Positions 1 to 10,641 of a stretch of 64,000 nt of DNA are shown in pieces. The notes beneath the pieces are model-generated. The model was not told where the DNA came from, made no database searches, and was given only the letters and a program-made list of their open reading frames with translations. The DNA comes from Gammaproteobacteria bacterium (GTDB lineage: Bacteria; Pseudomonadota; Gammaproteobacteria; Magnimaribacterales; AG-339-G14). Each line of letters starts with the position of its first letter. The stretch's first letter is position 1. Position numbers and translations under genes: made by a program. The stretch is from positions 1 to 64,000 of the forward strand of contig QOPF01000003.1 in the NCBI GenBank assembly GCA_003331625.1. Direction: 5' to 3'.

Positions 1-70
1 CTTCAGAAAAAGAATTAAGACTGAAAAGTGCTAAGAAAATTAAATATTTAAACATGTCTTAAATATACTT

Positions 71-117
71 ACCTCTTGCGTGCCATGCAAGTCCTCTCCC
101 AGCTGAGCTATAGCCCC
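71..117 (-). pseudogene. 5' portion of a tRNA-Ala(GGC); T arm and 3' acceptor strand absent
   Basis: Minus strand GGGGCTATAGCTCAGCTGGGAGAGGACTTGCATGGCACGCAAGAGGT matches acceptor-5', D arm and anticodon arm (CTTGC-ATGGCAC-GCAAG, anticodon GGC). It then diverges into AT-rich sequence with no TTCGA T-loop. Confidence 0.7.
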
Positions 118-118
118 A

Positions 119-526
119 TTAATTTCTTTGTTTACAATCAAAATAAGAATAGGAATTTACACTGATTGTTTTGTCATCCCAAACATTTTTATTTAAAGAA
201 GCCTGAAGATTTTTTTTATTAATCACTAATTTATTTTCAATAGCGAAGGTTTTTTTATTACCTTTAAAATATCTTCCTTCGTAAACTTTTATTTTATTCC
301 TTAACTTATAGGGAATTGCTTCTGCGCCAAAGAAAATAGTTTTTGCCTTTAGGTTAATATCTATGACTTCAGTATTATCTGAAGCCATGTCTTTACCTTC
401 TATTCCAACTAAAGTTACATCGCAATCAAGGATTATATTTTTTGTAAATAGCTGTGAAGAAAAGAAGATACTCATTATTAATATCTTAAGAAGAAATAGA
501 GGTACCAGATTCATAGAGGATTTCAA
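119..526 (-). CDS. hypothetical protein with N-terminal hydrophobic signal-like segment
   Basis: ORF; hydrophobic N-terminus (LVPLFLLKILIMSIFFSS); no family recognised. Confidence 0.5.
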   Translation of the reverse strand: MKSSMNLVPLFLLKILIMSIFFSSQLFTKNIILDCDVTLVGIEGKDMASDNTEVIDINLKAKTIFFGAEAIPYKLRNKIKVYEGRYFKGNKKTFAIENKLVINKKNLQASLNKNVWDDKTISVNSYSYFDCKQRN

Positions 527-1217
527 TCTTATCGTCTAGAGAATCAATATCAAGTTTTTTTAATTTTAAAAAATTATTAATAAAGCCAGAATTTTTAGCA
601 GGGTTTGATCCAGTGATGAATAACTTTTTTGCTCCTAATAAATTACAAGAGCTAATTGCATTTTTTAAGGTCATGCTTAGGGTTAAAAATCCAAAAAATT
701 TAACTTCTTCTGCAGTAAGAATAGCTAGATCTGCTTTAATTTTATTTCTTTTAATAATTTTTTTGTTCACTACATGTCCTTCATGAAAGACTTTGTAGTC
801 TTCGTCATTAGAAATGAGCAGGCAATGCGCTGTGGTGTTGTATGGAAAGCCTGCTGGATAAACTAAAACTTTTAAATTTCCAATTAAATTTGTATCAGAT
901 GAAAACTCATGGATTTTATTTTTGAAATTCTTTTTTAATAAAATTGATTTAACCTGGTTTGAACACCATATATTGGCATCAGGAAATTCTTTTAAAGTCT
1001 TAAAATGAAGGTGGTCTTCAAATGGCGCGGTAATAATAATGTTGGTAACTAAAGAAAGTTCTCTAATCGATAAGTCTGATTTTTTATCTTTTTTTCTTTG
1101 TAAAAACCATCCGCTACCTTCTACTAAAGATTGATCGAACCAAGGATCTATCAGCAATGCTTCTCTGCCCTCTCTTATAAACCAAGATTGATAATCATCT
1201 GCTTTTTTTACTTCCAT
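486..1217 (-). CDS. metallo-beta-lactamase-fold-like protein with degenerate metal motif
   Basis: ALLIDPWFDQS and IIITAPFEDHLH resemble the MBL fold, but HxHxDH is only partly kept. Confidence 0.5.
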   Translation of the reverse strand: MEVKKADDYQSWFIREGREALLIDPWFDQSLVEGSGWFLQRKKDKKSDLSIRELSLVTNIIITAPFEDHLHFKTLKEFPDANIWCSNQVKSILLKKNFKNKIHEFSSDTNLIGNLKVLVYPAGFPYNTTAHCLLISNDEDYKVFHEGHVVNKKIIKRNKIKADLAILTAEEVKFFGFLTLSMTLKNAISSCNLLGAKKLFITGSNPAKNSGFINNFLKLKKLDIDSLDDKIEILYESGTSISS

Positions 1218-1264
1218 TTTTCTGTCAATATAAAAATGTTATTCTAACTTTTTTGGGAGAAAAA

Positions 1265-2470
1265 ATGATTAATGGTTACTGTGATGAAAAATTCTCTTCT
1301 GCTAGAGAATTGTTCGAAAAAAACATTGAATCTGGCTTTGAGAGAGGAGCCGCAATCACTGTTGAAATTGAAGGAGAAAAAGTTGTAGATCTATGGGGAG
1401 GCATTGATTCAGAAGAAAAAAATACTACTTGGCAAGAAGATACGATTGTTAATGTTTTTTCTACTACTAAAGGTTTTGCGGCAGTGTGTCTTTTACAGTT
1501 AATCGAAGAAGGAAAGGTTAATTTAGACGATCCAGTTGCTAAATATTGGCCAGAATTTGCTCAAGAAGGAAAAGAGAATATTCCTGTAAGATATTTATTT
1601 TGTCATAAATCGGGTTTGTGTGGCGTAACAAAGCCATTACCTGAGGATGCCTATTACAATTGGGATGTTATGGTTGATGCTTTAGCAGCTCAAAAACCCC
1701 AATGGGAACCGGGATCAAGACATGGTTATCATGCTCTGACTTATGGTCACTTAATTGGGGAGATGGTCAGAAGAGTCTCAGGAAAAACAATAGGACAATA
1801 TTTTAATGAAAAAATTGCAGTTCCTTTAAATCTTGATTTTTGGATTGGCTTGCCAGATGAACAGTTTGGTAGAGTAACTGATATTCAACCTAGTCTTTTT
1901 CCTATGTGGACTAGAATTGTTTCTCCAATATTTAAAATCATTCCAAAGAGCCTTTTGAGAGGCGATCTTGCTCTAATAAAGGATTTTGAAGATCCTTCAA
2001 CCATTGCCGGCTCAGCATTTAATAATCCAAAAATGGAAATAAAAAATCCTTTTTATGCTAATACAAGAGAATGGCGAAAAGCTGAAATACCTGCAGCTAA
2101 TGGTCATGGTAGTGCGAGAGCAATTGCAAAATTTTACGGGGTATTGGCTAATGGTGGTGAACGGGATGGCGTACATCTATTGAATAAAGAAACAATTGAA
2201 ATGGCTAGACAAACTGAATCAGAAGGTTCTGATTTAGTTCTGGGAAATCTTCAAACTCGATTTGGTTTAGGTTTTATGCTCGGTTCAAAAGATGTCTCAA
2301 TGGGTCCTGCTGAAGGTGCTTTTGGGCATGGTGGAGCTGGCGGATCTTTGGGTTTTGGAGATCCAGACAATCATGTTTCAATAGGTTTTGTAATGAATCA
2401 AATGCATCCTGGAATAACTGCCTGGGAAACGGCAACCTCATTTATTGAAAAAGTTTATGAGAGTAAGTGA
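1265..2470 (+). CDS. serine hydrolase, class C beta-lactamase/esterase family
   Basis: SxxK motif in NVFSTTKGFAAV, HGYHALTYG, HGGAGGS; start chosen after GGGAG SD. Confidence 0.8.
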   Translation: MINGYCDEKFSSARELFEKNIESGFERGAAITVEIEGEKVVDLWGGIDSEEKNTTWQEDTIVNVFSTTKGFAAVCLLQLIEEGKVNLDDPVAKYWPEFAQEGKENIPVRYLFCHKSGLCGVTKPLPEDAYYNWDVMVDALAAQKPQWEPGSRHGYHALTYGHLIGEMVRRVSGKTIGQYFNEKIAVPLNLDFWIGLPDEQFGRVTDIQPSLFPMWTRIVSPIFKIIPKSLLRGDLALIKDFEDPSTIAGSAFNNPKMEIKNPFYANTREWRKAEIPAANGHGSARAIAKFYGVLANGGERDGVHLLNKETIEMARQTESEGSDLVLGNLQTRFGLGFMLGSKDVSMGPAEGAFGHGGAGGSLGFGDPDNHVSIGFVMNQMHPGITAWETATSFIEKVYESK

Positions 2471-3290
2471 AAATCTATCAAAAAAAGGTATCGGGGTAGA
2501 GGTTTCTGATTTTTCTCTTAAAGACCTAACAAAAGAAAATATATCTTTCTTAAGATCGAAATGGACTGAATATGGTCTCATTGTTTTTCCAAATCTTCCT
2601 CTGTCGCATGAAGAATTTAAGGAATTTGCTCTTAGTTTTGGTAACTTTGGAGATGATCCATTTATCTCGTCTCTACCGGATCATCCTAATATAGCTGAAA
2701 TTAAAAGAAGTGCTGATGAGAAAGCTACTCCTTTTGGAGGAACTTGGCATTCTGATTGGTCGTTTATGAAAAATCCCCCTTCTGCTACTTTGCTCCATTC
2801 AAAAGTTATACCTCCTGTTGGCGGTAATACCGTATTTGCAAATACTGAAAAATCTTTTGCTGCGCTACCAGAAACCATGAAAAGTAAATTAAGAAAACTC
2901 AATGTTATTCATTCGGCTAAAATTCCATATGCAGATGATGGTTTTTATGCTCTTGAAAAAGAAGAACGCTCTATGAAAATCTTGCCTTCTAAGGAGGCAA
3001 AGGCTTCTTTCAGTCATCCTATGATAAAAATTCATCCTGAAACTGGAAAAGAATGTTTATTTATTAATCCCGTTTACACCATCAGCATTGAAGATTTTTC
3101 GGAAGATGCATCGCAAGAATTATTGTGGGAATTGTATGAACATATGATTCAAGATAATTTTATTTATGAACATGTTTGGAATGAAAATATGCTAATTATG
3201 TGGGACAACAGAACTGTAATGCACCAAGCAAATGGAGGTTATGATGGATATGACAGACTCCTTCATAGGATTACTCTAGCTGCCATTTAA
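2457..3290 (+). CDS. TauD/TfdA-family Fe(II)/2-oxoglutarate dioxygenase
   Basis: WHSDWSF (HxD) and distal MWDNRTVMHQA...DRLLHRI motifs. Confidence 0.85.
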   Translation: MRVSENLSKKGIGVEVSDFSLKDLTKENISFLRSKWTEYGLIVFPNLPLSHEEFKEFALSFGNFGDDPFISSLPDHPNIAEIKRSADEKATPFGGTWHSDWSFMKNPPSATLLHSKVIPPVGGNTVFANTEKSFAALPETMKSKLRKLNVIHSAKIPYADDGFYALEKEERSMKILPSKEAKASFSHPMIKIHPETGKECLFINPVYTISIEDFSEDASQELLWELYEHMIQDNFIYEHVWNENMLIMWDNRTVMHQANGGYDGYDRLLHRITLAAI

Positions 3291-3293
3291 ATA

Positions 3294-5282
3294 CTAACTA
3301 CCTTCTTCTAAATATCTTAGATCTTTTGCTGTTAAATGAATGTTTGCAGCTTTTATACAACTATCTAATTCGAAAAAATTTCTCGGCCCTACTAATGGAT
3401 AGGTCGAAACTTTGTGATTCACTACATAAGATAGAGCTATTTGAATTGGTTCGCAATTTTTATCTTTAGCTAATTTAATAGCCCTATTTCTACGTGCAAG
3501 ATTTAAGTCATCATGCCAAACTCTTTTTTCTTCTTCATCTGTTGGATTAGCAAAGTGTTCATTTGCTGCAAATTCAACTTTATTAACAAAAAACCCTCTA
3601 GCTTGAGAAGACCAAGGAAATAAATGGATATTTTTTTCATTTAAGTATGAAAGGTATTCTTCATCACAAGAAATGCATCCTGGCCAAACAGGCTCTATCA
3701 TTCGAGCTAAACTAAAATTATTACTCAGTACTTTAAAACCAGTTATTCCTCTGTTATCAGCATAATCATTGGCTGCCTTAAATCTTTCCAATTCCCAATT
3801 TGAAGCGCCCAATACATCTATCAAACCTAGATTTTTACATTCATTTAAAGCATCAATAAATTCGGTTACAGGAACATCTAGATTATCTCTATGAAGACAA
3901 TAGATATCTAACTTATCGATGCCTCCTCTAGATAAAGACTCTTCAATTTGAGGTTTTATTTTTTCCGGAAAACAATCAGGTGTGTGAGCCCCTTTACCTA
4001 AAACAACAACGTCACTTAAACTTCTAGAATTGATCCAATTTCCTAAGTACCTATCACTAAGCCCGTTATTATAAATAAAGGCAGTATCGAAAACCTTGCC
4101 TCCCTTGCTGTAGTAATAATCAAACATTGCAAAAGCATGAACTTCATTAATTTGATTATCGCAACCAAAAACAATTGGTGAGATGTCTTTTGAAAGTTCT
4201 GGAAATTTGATAGATTTTAAATCTTCAGAATTTTTTAGAAAAGGTGACTTGCTTAGTGATGATGTCTCTATTTTATTTGCTGGGTATATTACTTGTAGCT
4301 CGTTCAGCCATTTATCTAACCAAATAGAATTACTCAATGAATCAGCATGAGACATAAATGGAGATTCTATTTGATTATCTAAAATACACTGACTAGCCTC
4401 ATCAATTTCCCGCGTAAACAATCCTACTTCATCATTAATTTTAAATACTTGCTCATCATCATTTTCAATAACCTTTATTTCTGCTTTTTGACCTTGGAAT
4501 TGGCCACAGTGCCAGGGTTCTTTAATAAAAACTTCTTTATTATTGAGTTTTATTCTTAAAGAATTTTCATATTCTTCATTTATTGCTGACTTAATAATAG
4601 CTTTAATTTTTGAATTAAATCTAATCTCAGCTTTAGCATTTAAATCTATATTTTCAGAAGATAGATTTCCAGAAGCTGAAATACTTATTGGATCAGAGAA
4701 AGATTTGCCCATTAAATTACCAGCTATAAGTCTTGCCATAGATAATGGATAACAACCTATATCTAAAATGGAGCCGCCACCCAAAGTAGGATTTTTGAGT
4801 CGATGATCTTCGGTTACATCAGCCGTAAAACCGAAGGATGATTCTATTAAAACCTCTTGGTCTGAGAATTCCTGTTTTACAATTTCAAGCATTTTATGTG
4901 TTAAAGGATGACATCGATACATGAAAGCTTCCATGAAGAATAAATTATTTACCCTTGCCTCATTCAACAAAATCATTGCTTCTGTGGAGTTCATTGTCAT
5001 TGGTTTTTCGCATAGCAAATGTTTTCCACTTCTTAGAGTTTTAAGACTCAATTCATAATGACTATTATGTGGAGTACCAATATAAACGGCATCTATAGAT
5101 GAATCATCTAACAAGGCATCATATGAATCAAAAGTATTAACTTGATACTTATCAGTGAATTTTTTTAAATTTTTTGAGGATCTACTAGCAACTGCAGATA
5201 ACTTTCCCTGTTTTGAATACTTTATAGAATCACAAAAAGCTGTAGAAATTGAACCTGTTCCAATGACGCCCCACCTAATCAT
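3294..5282 (-). CDS. fused Gfo/Idh/MocA oxidoreductase (N) + aldo/keto reductase (C)
   Basis: N-term GVIGTGSIS Rossmann and HLLCEKPMTMN; C-term FDTAFIYNNG, VVLGKGAH, YCLHRDN (AKR D-Y-K-H tetrad) and PLVGPRNFFEL. Confidence 0.85.
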   Translation of the reverse strand: MIRWGVIGTGSISTAFCDSIKYSKQGKLSAVASRSSKNLKKFTDKYQVNTFDSYDALLDDSSIDAVYIGTPHNSHYELSLKTLRSGKHLLCEKPMTMNSTEAMILLNEARVNNLFFMEAFMYRCHPLTHKMLEIVKQEFSDQEVLIESSFGFTADVTEDHRLKNPTLGGGSILDIGCYPLSMARLIAGNLMGKSFSDPISISASGNLSSENIDLNAKAEIRFNSKIKAIIKSAINEEYENSLRIKLNNKEVFIKEPWHCGQFQGQKAEIKVIENDDEQVFKINDEVGLFTREIDEASQCILDNQIESPFMSHADSLSNSIWLDKWLNELQVIYPANKIETSSLSKSPFLKNSEDLKSIKFPELSKDISPIVFGCDNQINEVHAFAMFDYYYSKGGKVFDTAFIYNNGLSDRYLGNWINSRSLSDVVVLGKGAHTPDCFPEKIKPQIEESLSRGGIDKLDIYCLHRDNLDVPVTEFIDALNECKNLGLIDVLGASNWELERFKAANDYADNRGITGFKVLSNNFSLARMIEPVWPGCISCDEEYLSYLNEKNIHLFPWSSQARGFFVNKVEFAANEHFANPTDEEEKRVWHDDLNLARRNRAIKLAKDKNCEPIQIALSYVVNHKVSTYPLVGPRNFFELDSCIKAANIHLTAKDLRYLEEGS

Positions 5283-6615
5283 TTTTTCTTGCCTCAATAT
5301 TGATAAGTAATTCTTTGTGATATTTAGAATTGATTGGATAAAAATACATTAAGAAGATAGAAATAGCGATACCTGAAGCGGGTATTAAAGACATAATATT
5401 TTTCAAGCCATTTAAAGTTTCAGGAGTTTGAACTTCATTTGGAGTAAAGCTTATTGACGTCAATAATACTCCTAGAACTAAGGCAGCAACAGCAATAGAT
5501 GATTTTTGAGCAAATGTCATAAATCCATATAAAGAGGATTCACTTCTAATTCCTGATTTCCATTCGCCATATTCAATGGTATCGGGCAACATTGACCAAA
5601 ATAATACACCTCCTGCTCCTGATGCTAAGCCTATCAAACAAACTATGATGATTAATTCTTGCAATGAGTTGATTTGATAATAATAAAATATTGTAAATGC
5701 AAGAAGCAGTAAAGACATTGAAATTTGCCATGTATTTCTTTTACCTATTCTCAAAGATAAGTACGACCAAAAAGGTATTGATGCAAAACTACTCAGCCCG
5801 CTCAAGCCTAAAACTAATCCTTGATAACTATGTAAGTCCAAAGCATATTTGATGTAATAAATTAAATTTTTATTAAACATTATTGTAGTAGAACCTAAGA
5901 TTAGAATTGAAGAAAAGACAATCCAAAAGGGATAATTTTTTAAAATCGATAAAATTAGTTTTGATATCGAAGGATAAATTTCCTCAACTTCTTCTGTAGA
6001 GGATTCATTAACAGATGCATATGTAATATATAGAATAAAGATGGCAAAAAAAGCGGCGAAGCTTGCTAAATAAATTATTCCAAGAGATTCGTCATTTTGA
6101 CCAAAGTAATTGATTATTGGAAAACCCAAAGATGACATTAATAACGTTCCAAATGATGCTCCAATCATTCTTGCTGTAGTCAACTTAGTTCTTTCTTCGC
6201 TATCTGAAGTTATTCTTGGAGTTAAAGAAGAATAGGGAACACTTACAATCGTAAAACATGTTCGATGAAAAACATTAACAAGCAATAAACATAAAAATAG
6301 AGATAATCCTGAAAAAGGAGGTACCCAAAATAATAAAACAAAAGATAGAGCTAAAGGAATCGTTCCAAAAAAAATATATGATCGATATTTACCTCTCTTA
6401 GAAGAAGTTCTTTCTGCTAAATAACCCATTAAAGGATCGGTAACAGCATCCCAAGCAATTCCAAGTGCATATATCCAACCTGCTAAATATGGGCTGATAC
6501 CCACAATATCTGTATAGAAATATAAAAGGTAAAGACCAACTCCTGACCAATAAAAGCAAATAGCTATATCGCCAACTCCGTAGCCGATTCTTTGTCTATT
6601 GGATAAAGAGCTCAA
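5275..6615 (-). CDS. MFS transporter, glycoside-pentoside-hexuronide (MelB-like) family
   Basis: Polytopic; GYGVGDIAICFYW...AWDAVTDPLMGYLAERTSSKRGKYR. Confidence 0.8.
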   Translation of the reverse strand: MSSLSNRQRIGYGVGDIAICFYWSGVGLYLLYFYTDIVGISPYLAGWIYALGIAWDAVTDPLMGYLAERTSSKRGKYRSYIFFGTIPLALSFVLLFWVPPFSGLSLFLCLLLVNVFHRTCFTIVSVPYSSLTPRITSDSEERTKLTTARMIGASFGTLLMSSLGFPIINYFGQNDESLGIIYLASFAAFFAIFILYITYASVNESSTEEVEEIYPSISKLILSILKNYPFWIVFSSILILGSTTIMFNKNLIYYIKYALDLHSYQGLVLGLSGLSSFASIPFWSYLSLRIGKRNTWQISMSLLLLAFTIFYYYQINSLQELIIIVCLIGLASGAGGVLFWSMLPDTIEYGEWKSGIRSESSLYGFMTFAQKSSIAVAALVLGVLLTSISFTPNEVQTPETLNGLKNIMSLIPASGIAISIFLMYFYPINSKYHKELLINIEARKND

Positions 6616-7748
6616 TTACTTAAAGATTCTATAATCTCTTGTTTGTGTTCGCCCAATGCTGGAGCGGGTTTATCATTGAACATTTCATTGCCATCAAATT
6701 TAGTTGGATATCTTAATGCTCGAACCCTACCCTGCGAAATACTATTTATGGATTGGAAGAGATTATTTGCTTCAATTTGAGGATGTGTCATCAATTCATC
6801 TAAGGAGATTGTTTTAGAGCAAGGGACATCTTCATTCTGTAATTTTTGAAGAGCATCATCTACTGTTAATGATTCAAAAATTGTTAAAGATTTAACTAAC
6901 TCAACCATGTTTTCGCTTCGAGCAAAGGCGTTATTGAATCTTTCATCTTCAATGAAATCTGGTAAACCCAAAGCTCTAAAAATTCCAAACCATTGAGCAT
7001 CTGATAAAGCTGCAATAGAAAGAAATCCATCTTTGCATTTATAAAGATTATAAGACTTAGTTAATGGTGGTAACGTAATCACGTCGTCATCTAATAAAGT
7101 ATGATTCATCATGCCATCTGGCCAGAGAAAAAAAACTGCTGCATCAATCATGGATAAGTTCAAACGATCAGCGATACCAGTTCTTTCTCTTTTAAAAAGT
7201 GCAGATGATAAAGACTGACAAACTGTATAAGCAGTAATTTTATCGCATAAAAGCGTTTTTATGTATGCTGGTTCATCAAGATCAGATTGAATATCTGTGG
7301 CTCCTGCCATAGCCTGCACAACGTGATCGTATGCAGGAGCACTAGAGTAAGGACCTGAATCACCAAAACCATTTATGGAAGCATAAATTAATTGATCATT
7401 TATTTTTTTACAATCACTCTCCCCGAGGCCTATTTTATTCATTACCCCGGGCCTAAAGTTATTAATCAAAATATCTGACTTAGAAATCAATTTTTTTACA
7501 ATTTCTAGATCTTCTTTTTCTTTTAAATTTAAATCTATAGATCTTTTGCCTCTGTTGCAGTTGGCAAATAAAGCAGAAACCCCACCTTTTTGAGTTCCCA
7601 AATATCGCATTGGATCTCCTATGCCAGATTGTTCAATTTTTATAACTTCTGCACCTTGATCTGCCATCATCATAGTTGCTAATGAAGCTGTAACAATTGT
7701 GGAAATTTCAACTATTTTTACCCCTTCTAGAGGTTTGGCGTAACTCAT
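6612..7748 (-). CDS. CaiB/BaiF family III CoA-transferase
   Basis: LEGVKIVEISTIVTASLATMMMADQGAEVIKIE; GVSALFANCNRGKRSIDLNLK. Confidence 0.9.
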   Translation of the reverse strand: MSYAKPLEGVKIVEISTIVTASLATMMMADQGAEVIKIEQSGIGDPMRYLGTQKGGVSALFANCNRGKRSIDLNLKEKEDLEIVKKLISKSDILINNFRPGVMNKIGLGESDCKKINDQLIYASINGFGDSGPYSSAPAYDHVVQAMAGATDIQSDLDEPAYIKTLLCDKITAYTVCQSLSSALFKRERTGIADRLNLSMIDAAVFFLWPDGMMNHTLLDDDVITLPPLTKSYNLYKCKDGFLSIAALSDAQWFGIFRALGLPDFIEDERFNNAFARSENMVELVKSLTIFESLTVDDALQKLQNEDVPCSKTISLDELMTHPQIEANNLFQSINSISQGRVRALRYPTKFDGNEMFNDKPAPALGEHKQEIIESLSN

Positions 7749-7817
7749 TCTCTCCTCCTAAAAAATTATCTATAATTAAGATACTTCGTCTTGCAAACAT
7801 ATTCAATGGGAGAAATA

Positions 7818-9107
7818 ATGAACGACTTAAAAGAATTATCTGAACTTGCTTGGTTGGGAGAATTAGATACCAAGTTTGAGCATCATCCAGTACATACCTT
7901 TTATGAGGGTTCAACCGAACTTGCTGATAATTTGTTAGGACTCAAAGGTATTGGAGGATTTTACGTTGTTGACACAAATGACGGATTAGTGATGATAGAT
8001 GCTGGAAGTCACTTAGATATAGATTCTGCATATGATGAAATAAAGAAATGGAGACCGAAAAGTAATGTTAAAGCAGCTGTTTTTACCCACCATCACGTTG
8101 ATCATATATTTGCTACTAAAAAATTTGATGAAGATGCCGATAAATCTAATCAAAAGAGACCAGTAGTTTATAGCCATAAATTATTACCTGATCATTTTGA
8201 TAGATATAAAAAAACACTTGGATGGAATACCGCAATAAATAAAAGACAATTTGCGATTAATGTTCCTCATTTTAATTGGCCAGAAGAATATCGCTATCCA
8301 GACATAACTTACGATGACGAATATACCTTTAAAGTGGGAGAATGTACTTTTGAACTTTTTCATGGTCGTGGAGAAACAGATGATCATACTTGGGTATATA
8401 TTCCTGAAAGAAGGATTTTAGCGCCAGGAGATTTATTCATTTGGGCAGTGCCAAATGGCGGTAATCCACAAAAAGTTCAAAGATATATAAGCGACTGGTC
8501 GAAGGCTTTAAGATTAATGATGAAAAAAGATGCAGAAATTATGATTCCAGGTCATGGTTTACCTATATATGGAAAAGATAGAATTCAGGAAGCTTTATCA
8601 ACAACAGCAGATTTTTTACAAGATATCGAAGAACAAACTCTAATACTAATGAATCAAGGTAAATCCTTAAACGAGGTTTTTCATAAAGTAAAAATATCCT
8701 CTGAAATTTTAAATAAACCATGGTTAAGACCTGTTTATGATGATCCTAAATTTTTAATAAAAATGATTTGGAGGAGATATGGTGGTTGGTGGGATGGTGA
8801 ATACGATAGATTATTACCAGATACTAGAGAGAATGAAGCTAAAGAATGGGTTGAATTAAGCGGCGGAATCGATGCAATCATCAATAAAGCTTTAGATAAT
8901 TTAAATAATAAAAAATATAAATTAGCAGCTCATCTAATTGAAGTAGCCTATTACGCAGATAAAAAGAATAAAAAATTGCACGGTGCCAGAAAAGAAATTT
9001 ATGTGGCTCTTTCTAAAGAACAAGATTCTTCGATGGCCAGAAATATTTTTAATCATGCAAACTTAGCTTCAAACGAATTAAAGAGGGATTTAGCTTCAGA
9101 AGATTAA
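7818..9107 (+). CDS. MBL-fold alkyl sulfatase-like hydrolase
   Basis: [15 protein letters not shown] motif; alkyl-sulfatase-like C-terminus; start after GGGAGAAATA. Confidence 0.75.
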   Translation: MNDLKELSELAWLGELDTKFEHHPVHTFYEGSTELADNLLGLKGIGGFYVVDTNDGLVMIDAGSHLDIDSAYDEIKKWRPKSNVKAAVFTHHHVDHIFATKKFDEDADKSNQKRPVVYSHKLLPDHFDRYKKTLGWNTAINKRQFAINVPHFNWPEEYRYPDITYDDEYTFKVGECTFELFHGRGETDDHTWVYIPERRILAPGDLFIWAVPNGGNPQKVQRYISDWSKALRLMMKKDAEIMIPGHGLPIYGKDRIQEALSTTADFLQDIEEQTLILMNQGKSLNEVFHKVKISSEILNKPWLRPVYDDPKFLIKMIWRRYGGWWDGEYDRLLPDTRENEAKEWVELSGGIDAIINKALDNLNNKKYKLAAHLIEVAYYADKKNKKLHGARKEIYVALSKEQDSSMARNIFNHANLASNELKRDLASED

Positions 9108-9286
9108 ATCTTTGAAAGCTCTTCTTGAGACAATTCTCGAGCTTCGTTTATAAGCATAATAGGGATTCCATCTCTAATTGGATAAGCTAATTTAGCTTCT
9201 TTGCTTATAAGTTCGTTTCCCTGATGAATCAATAAAGAATGTGTTTTTGGACAAACTAGAATTTCTAATAATTTTTTATTAATCAT
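9104..9286 (-). CDS. Trm112/YcaR-like (UPF0434) small protein
   Basis: [15 protein letters not shown]...[13 protein letters not shown]. Confidence 0.8.
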   Translation of the reverse strand: MINKKLLEILVCPKTHSLLIHQGNELISKEAKLAYPIRDGIPIMLINEARELSQEELSKI

Positions 9287-10640
9287 TTAGAGAGTATTCT
9301 ATCCTTTTTAAAGAGGTTTCTTTACCTAATATAAATAAAAGTTCTGAAATAGACGGAGCGTTTTCTTTCCCAGTTAGAATGACTCGTAAAGGTTTGCCTA
9401 ATTCAGGAAACTTAAGATTATTAGATTTTAAAAAGTTTTTAATAAACTCTTCTATTGTCTTCTTATCAAAATCTATCTTTTTTAATTGACTTACAAAATC
9501 AAGAAGTAATGCTTTTTTACTAGGATCTTTATTAAATGAACCTAACTTTATTAGAGGTTCCTCAAAAAAATAAGTTGATTCCTCATTAATTTGACTAAGA
9601 GAATTTGCTCCTTTTGCTAGCAAAGAAATTGCTAAATTTCCTTTATCTATTTTATTGAAATCTACTCCCGAATTTTCTTTAACTTTTAACATCAATTCAT
9701 CTGAGGTTAAAAAATTTAAATATTTATTGTTATACCAATCCAATAAATCACGAGAATACCTTGATGGAGAGGAATTTACATCAGCTAAGTTAAAGATTTT
9801 TACAAGTTCACTTAAAGAAAATATTTCTTCTTCTCCATAAGACCATCCCAATCTAACAAGATAATTAATCAAGGCATCATTTAAATAGCCATTCTTTTTA
9901 TAATCTAGGATATCTTCAGCACCATCTCTTTTGGAAAGTCTTTTACCTGACTCACCCAAAACCATGGGTAAATGAGCATAATTAGGTATTTTTGCACTTA
10001 ATGCATCTAGAACATTTATTTGTTTGAGAGTATTTGTTATGTGATCGTCTCCTCTTATTACTGTCGTAATCCCCATATCCATGTCATCAACAGCTGCAGA
10101 AAAATTATAGGTTGGTGAGCCATCGCTTCTAAGGATTATAAAATCATCAAATTCTTTATTACTTACAGAAATATCTCCTAAAATTAAATCTTTAAATCTT
10201 GACTCACCATCTAATGGGAATTTAAATCTTAAAACCATACCTTCAGAAAAATCTATACCCTTATCTCTGTTAAATCCGTCGTACATGGGTTTTTGTTTTT
10301 TTATTATTTGTTCTTCTCTCATTTTAGAAAGAGCTATTTCACTGCAATCACAAGCATACGCAAAACCTTTTTCGTATAGTTCAAAGGCAAGTTCTTTATG
10401 TTGTAATGTTTTATGTGATTGATATACAGGATCAGAATCAGGTTTAATTTTCATCCAATCAAGAGAATTAAGAATAGACTTAACGTATTCCTCTTTTGAG
10501 CGCTCTTGATCTGTATCCTCAAACCTAAGAAGAAATTTACCATTGTTTGCTTTCGCAAATAAGTATGAAAAAAGAGCTGTTCTAGCTCCACCCAAATGTA
10601 AGTTACCTGTTGGACTTGGGGCAAATCTAGTTATCTCCAT
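9279..10640 (-). CDS. gltX: glutamyl-tRNA synthetase
   Basis: [20 protein letters not shown] and [10 protein letters not shown] signatures. Confidence 0.95.
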   Translation of the reverse strand: MEITRFAPSPTGNLHLGGARTALFSYLFAKANNGKFLLRFEDTDQERSKEEYVKSILNSLDWMKIKPDSDPVYQSHKTLQHKELAFELYEKGFAYACDCSEIALSKMREEQIIKKQKPMYDGFNRDKGIDFSEGMVLRFKFPLDGESRFKDLILGDISVSNKEFDDFIILRSDGSPTYNFSAAVDDMDMGITTVIRGDDHITNTLKQINVLDALSAKIPNYAHLPMVLGESGKRLSKRDGAEDILDYKKNGYLNDALINYLVRLGWSYGEEEIFSLSELVKIFNLADVNSSPSRYSRDLLDWYNNKYLNFLTSDELMLKVKENSGVDFNKIDKGNLAISLLAKGANSLSQINEESTYFFEEPLIKLGSFNKDPSKKALLLDFVSQLKKIDFDKKTIEEFIKNFLKSNNLKFPELGKPLRVILTGKENAPSISELLFILGKETSLKRIEYSLND

Positions 10641-10641
10641 C

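Noticed and set aside
1-75. GTAAGTAT...TTTTCAG after the tRNA-Ala half resembles a spliceosomal intron
   Set aside because: Bacterial context, and no tRNA 3' half follows the putative acceptor; motif match in AT-rich DNA is coincidental.
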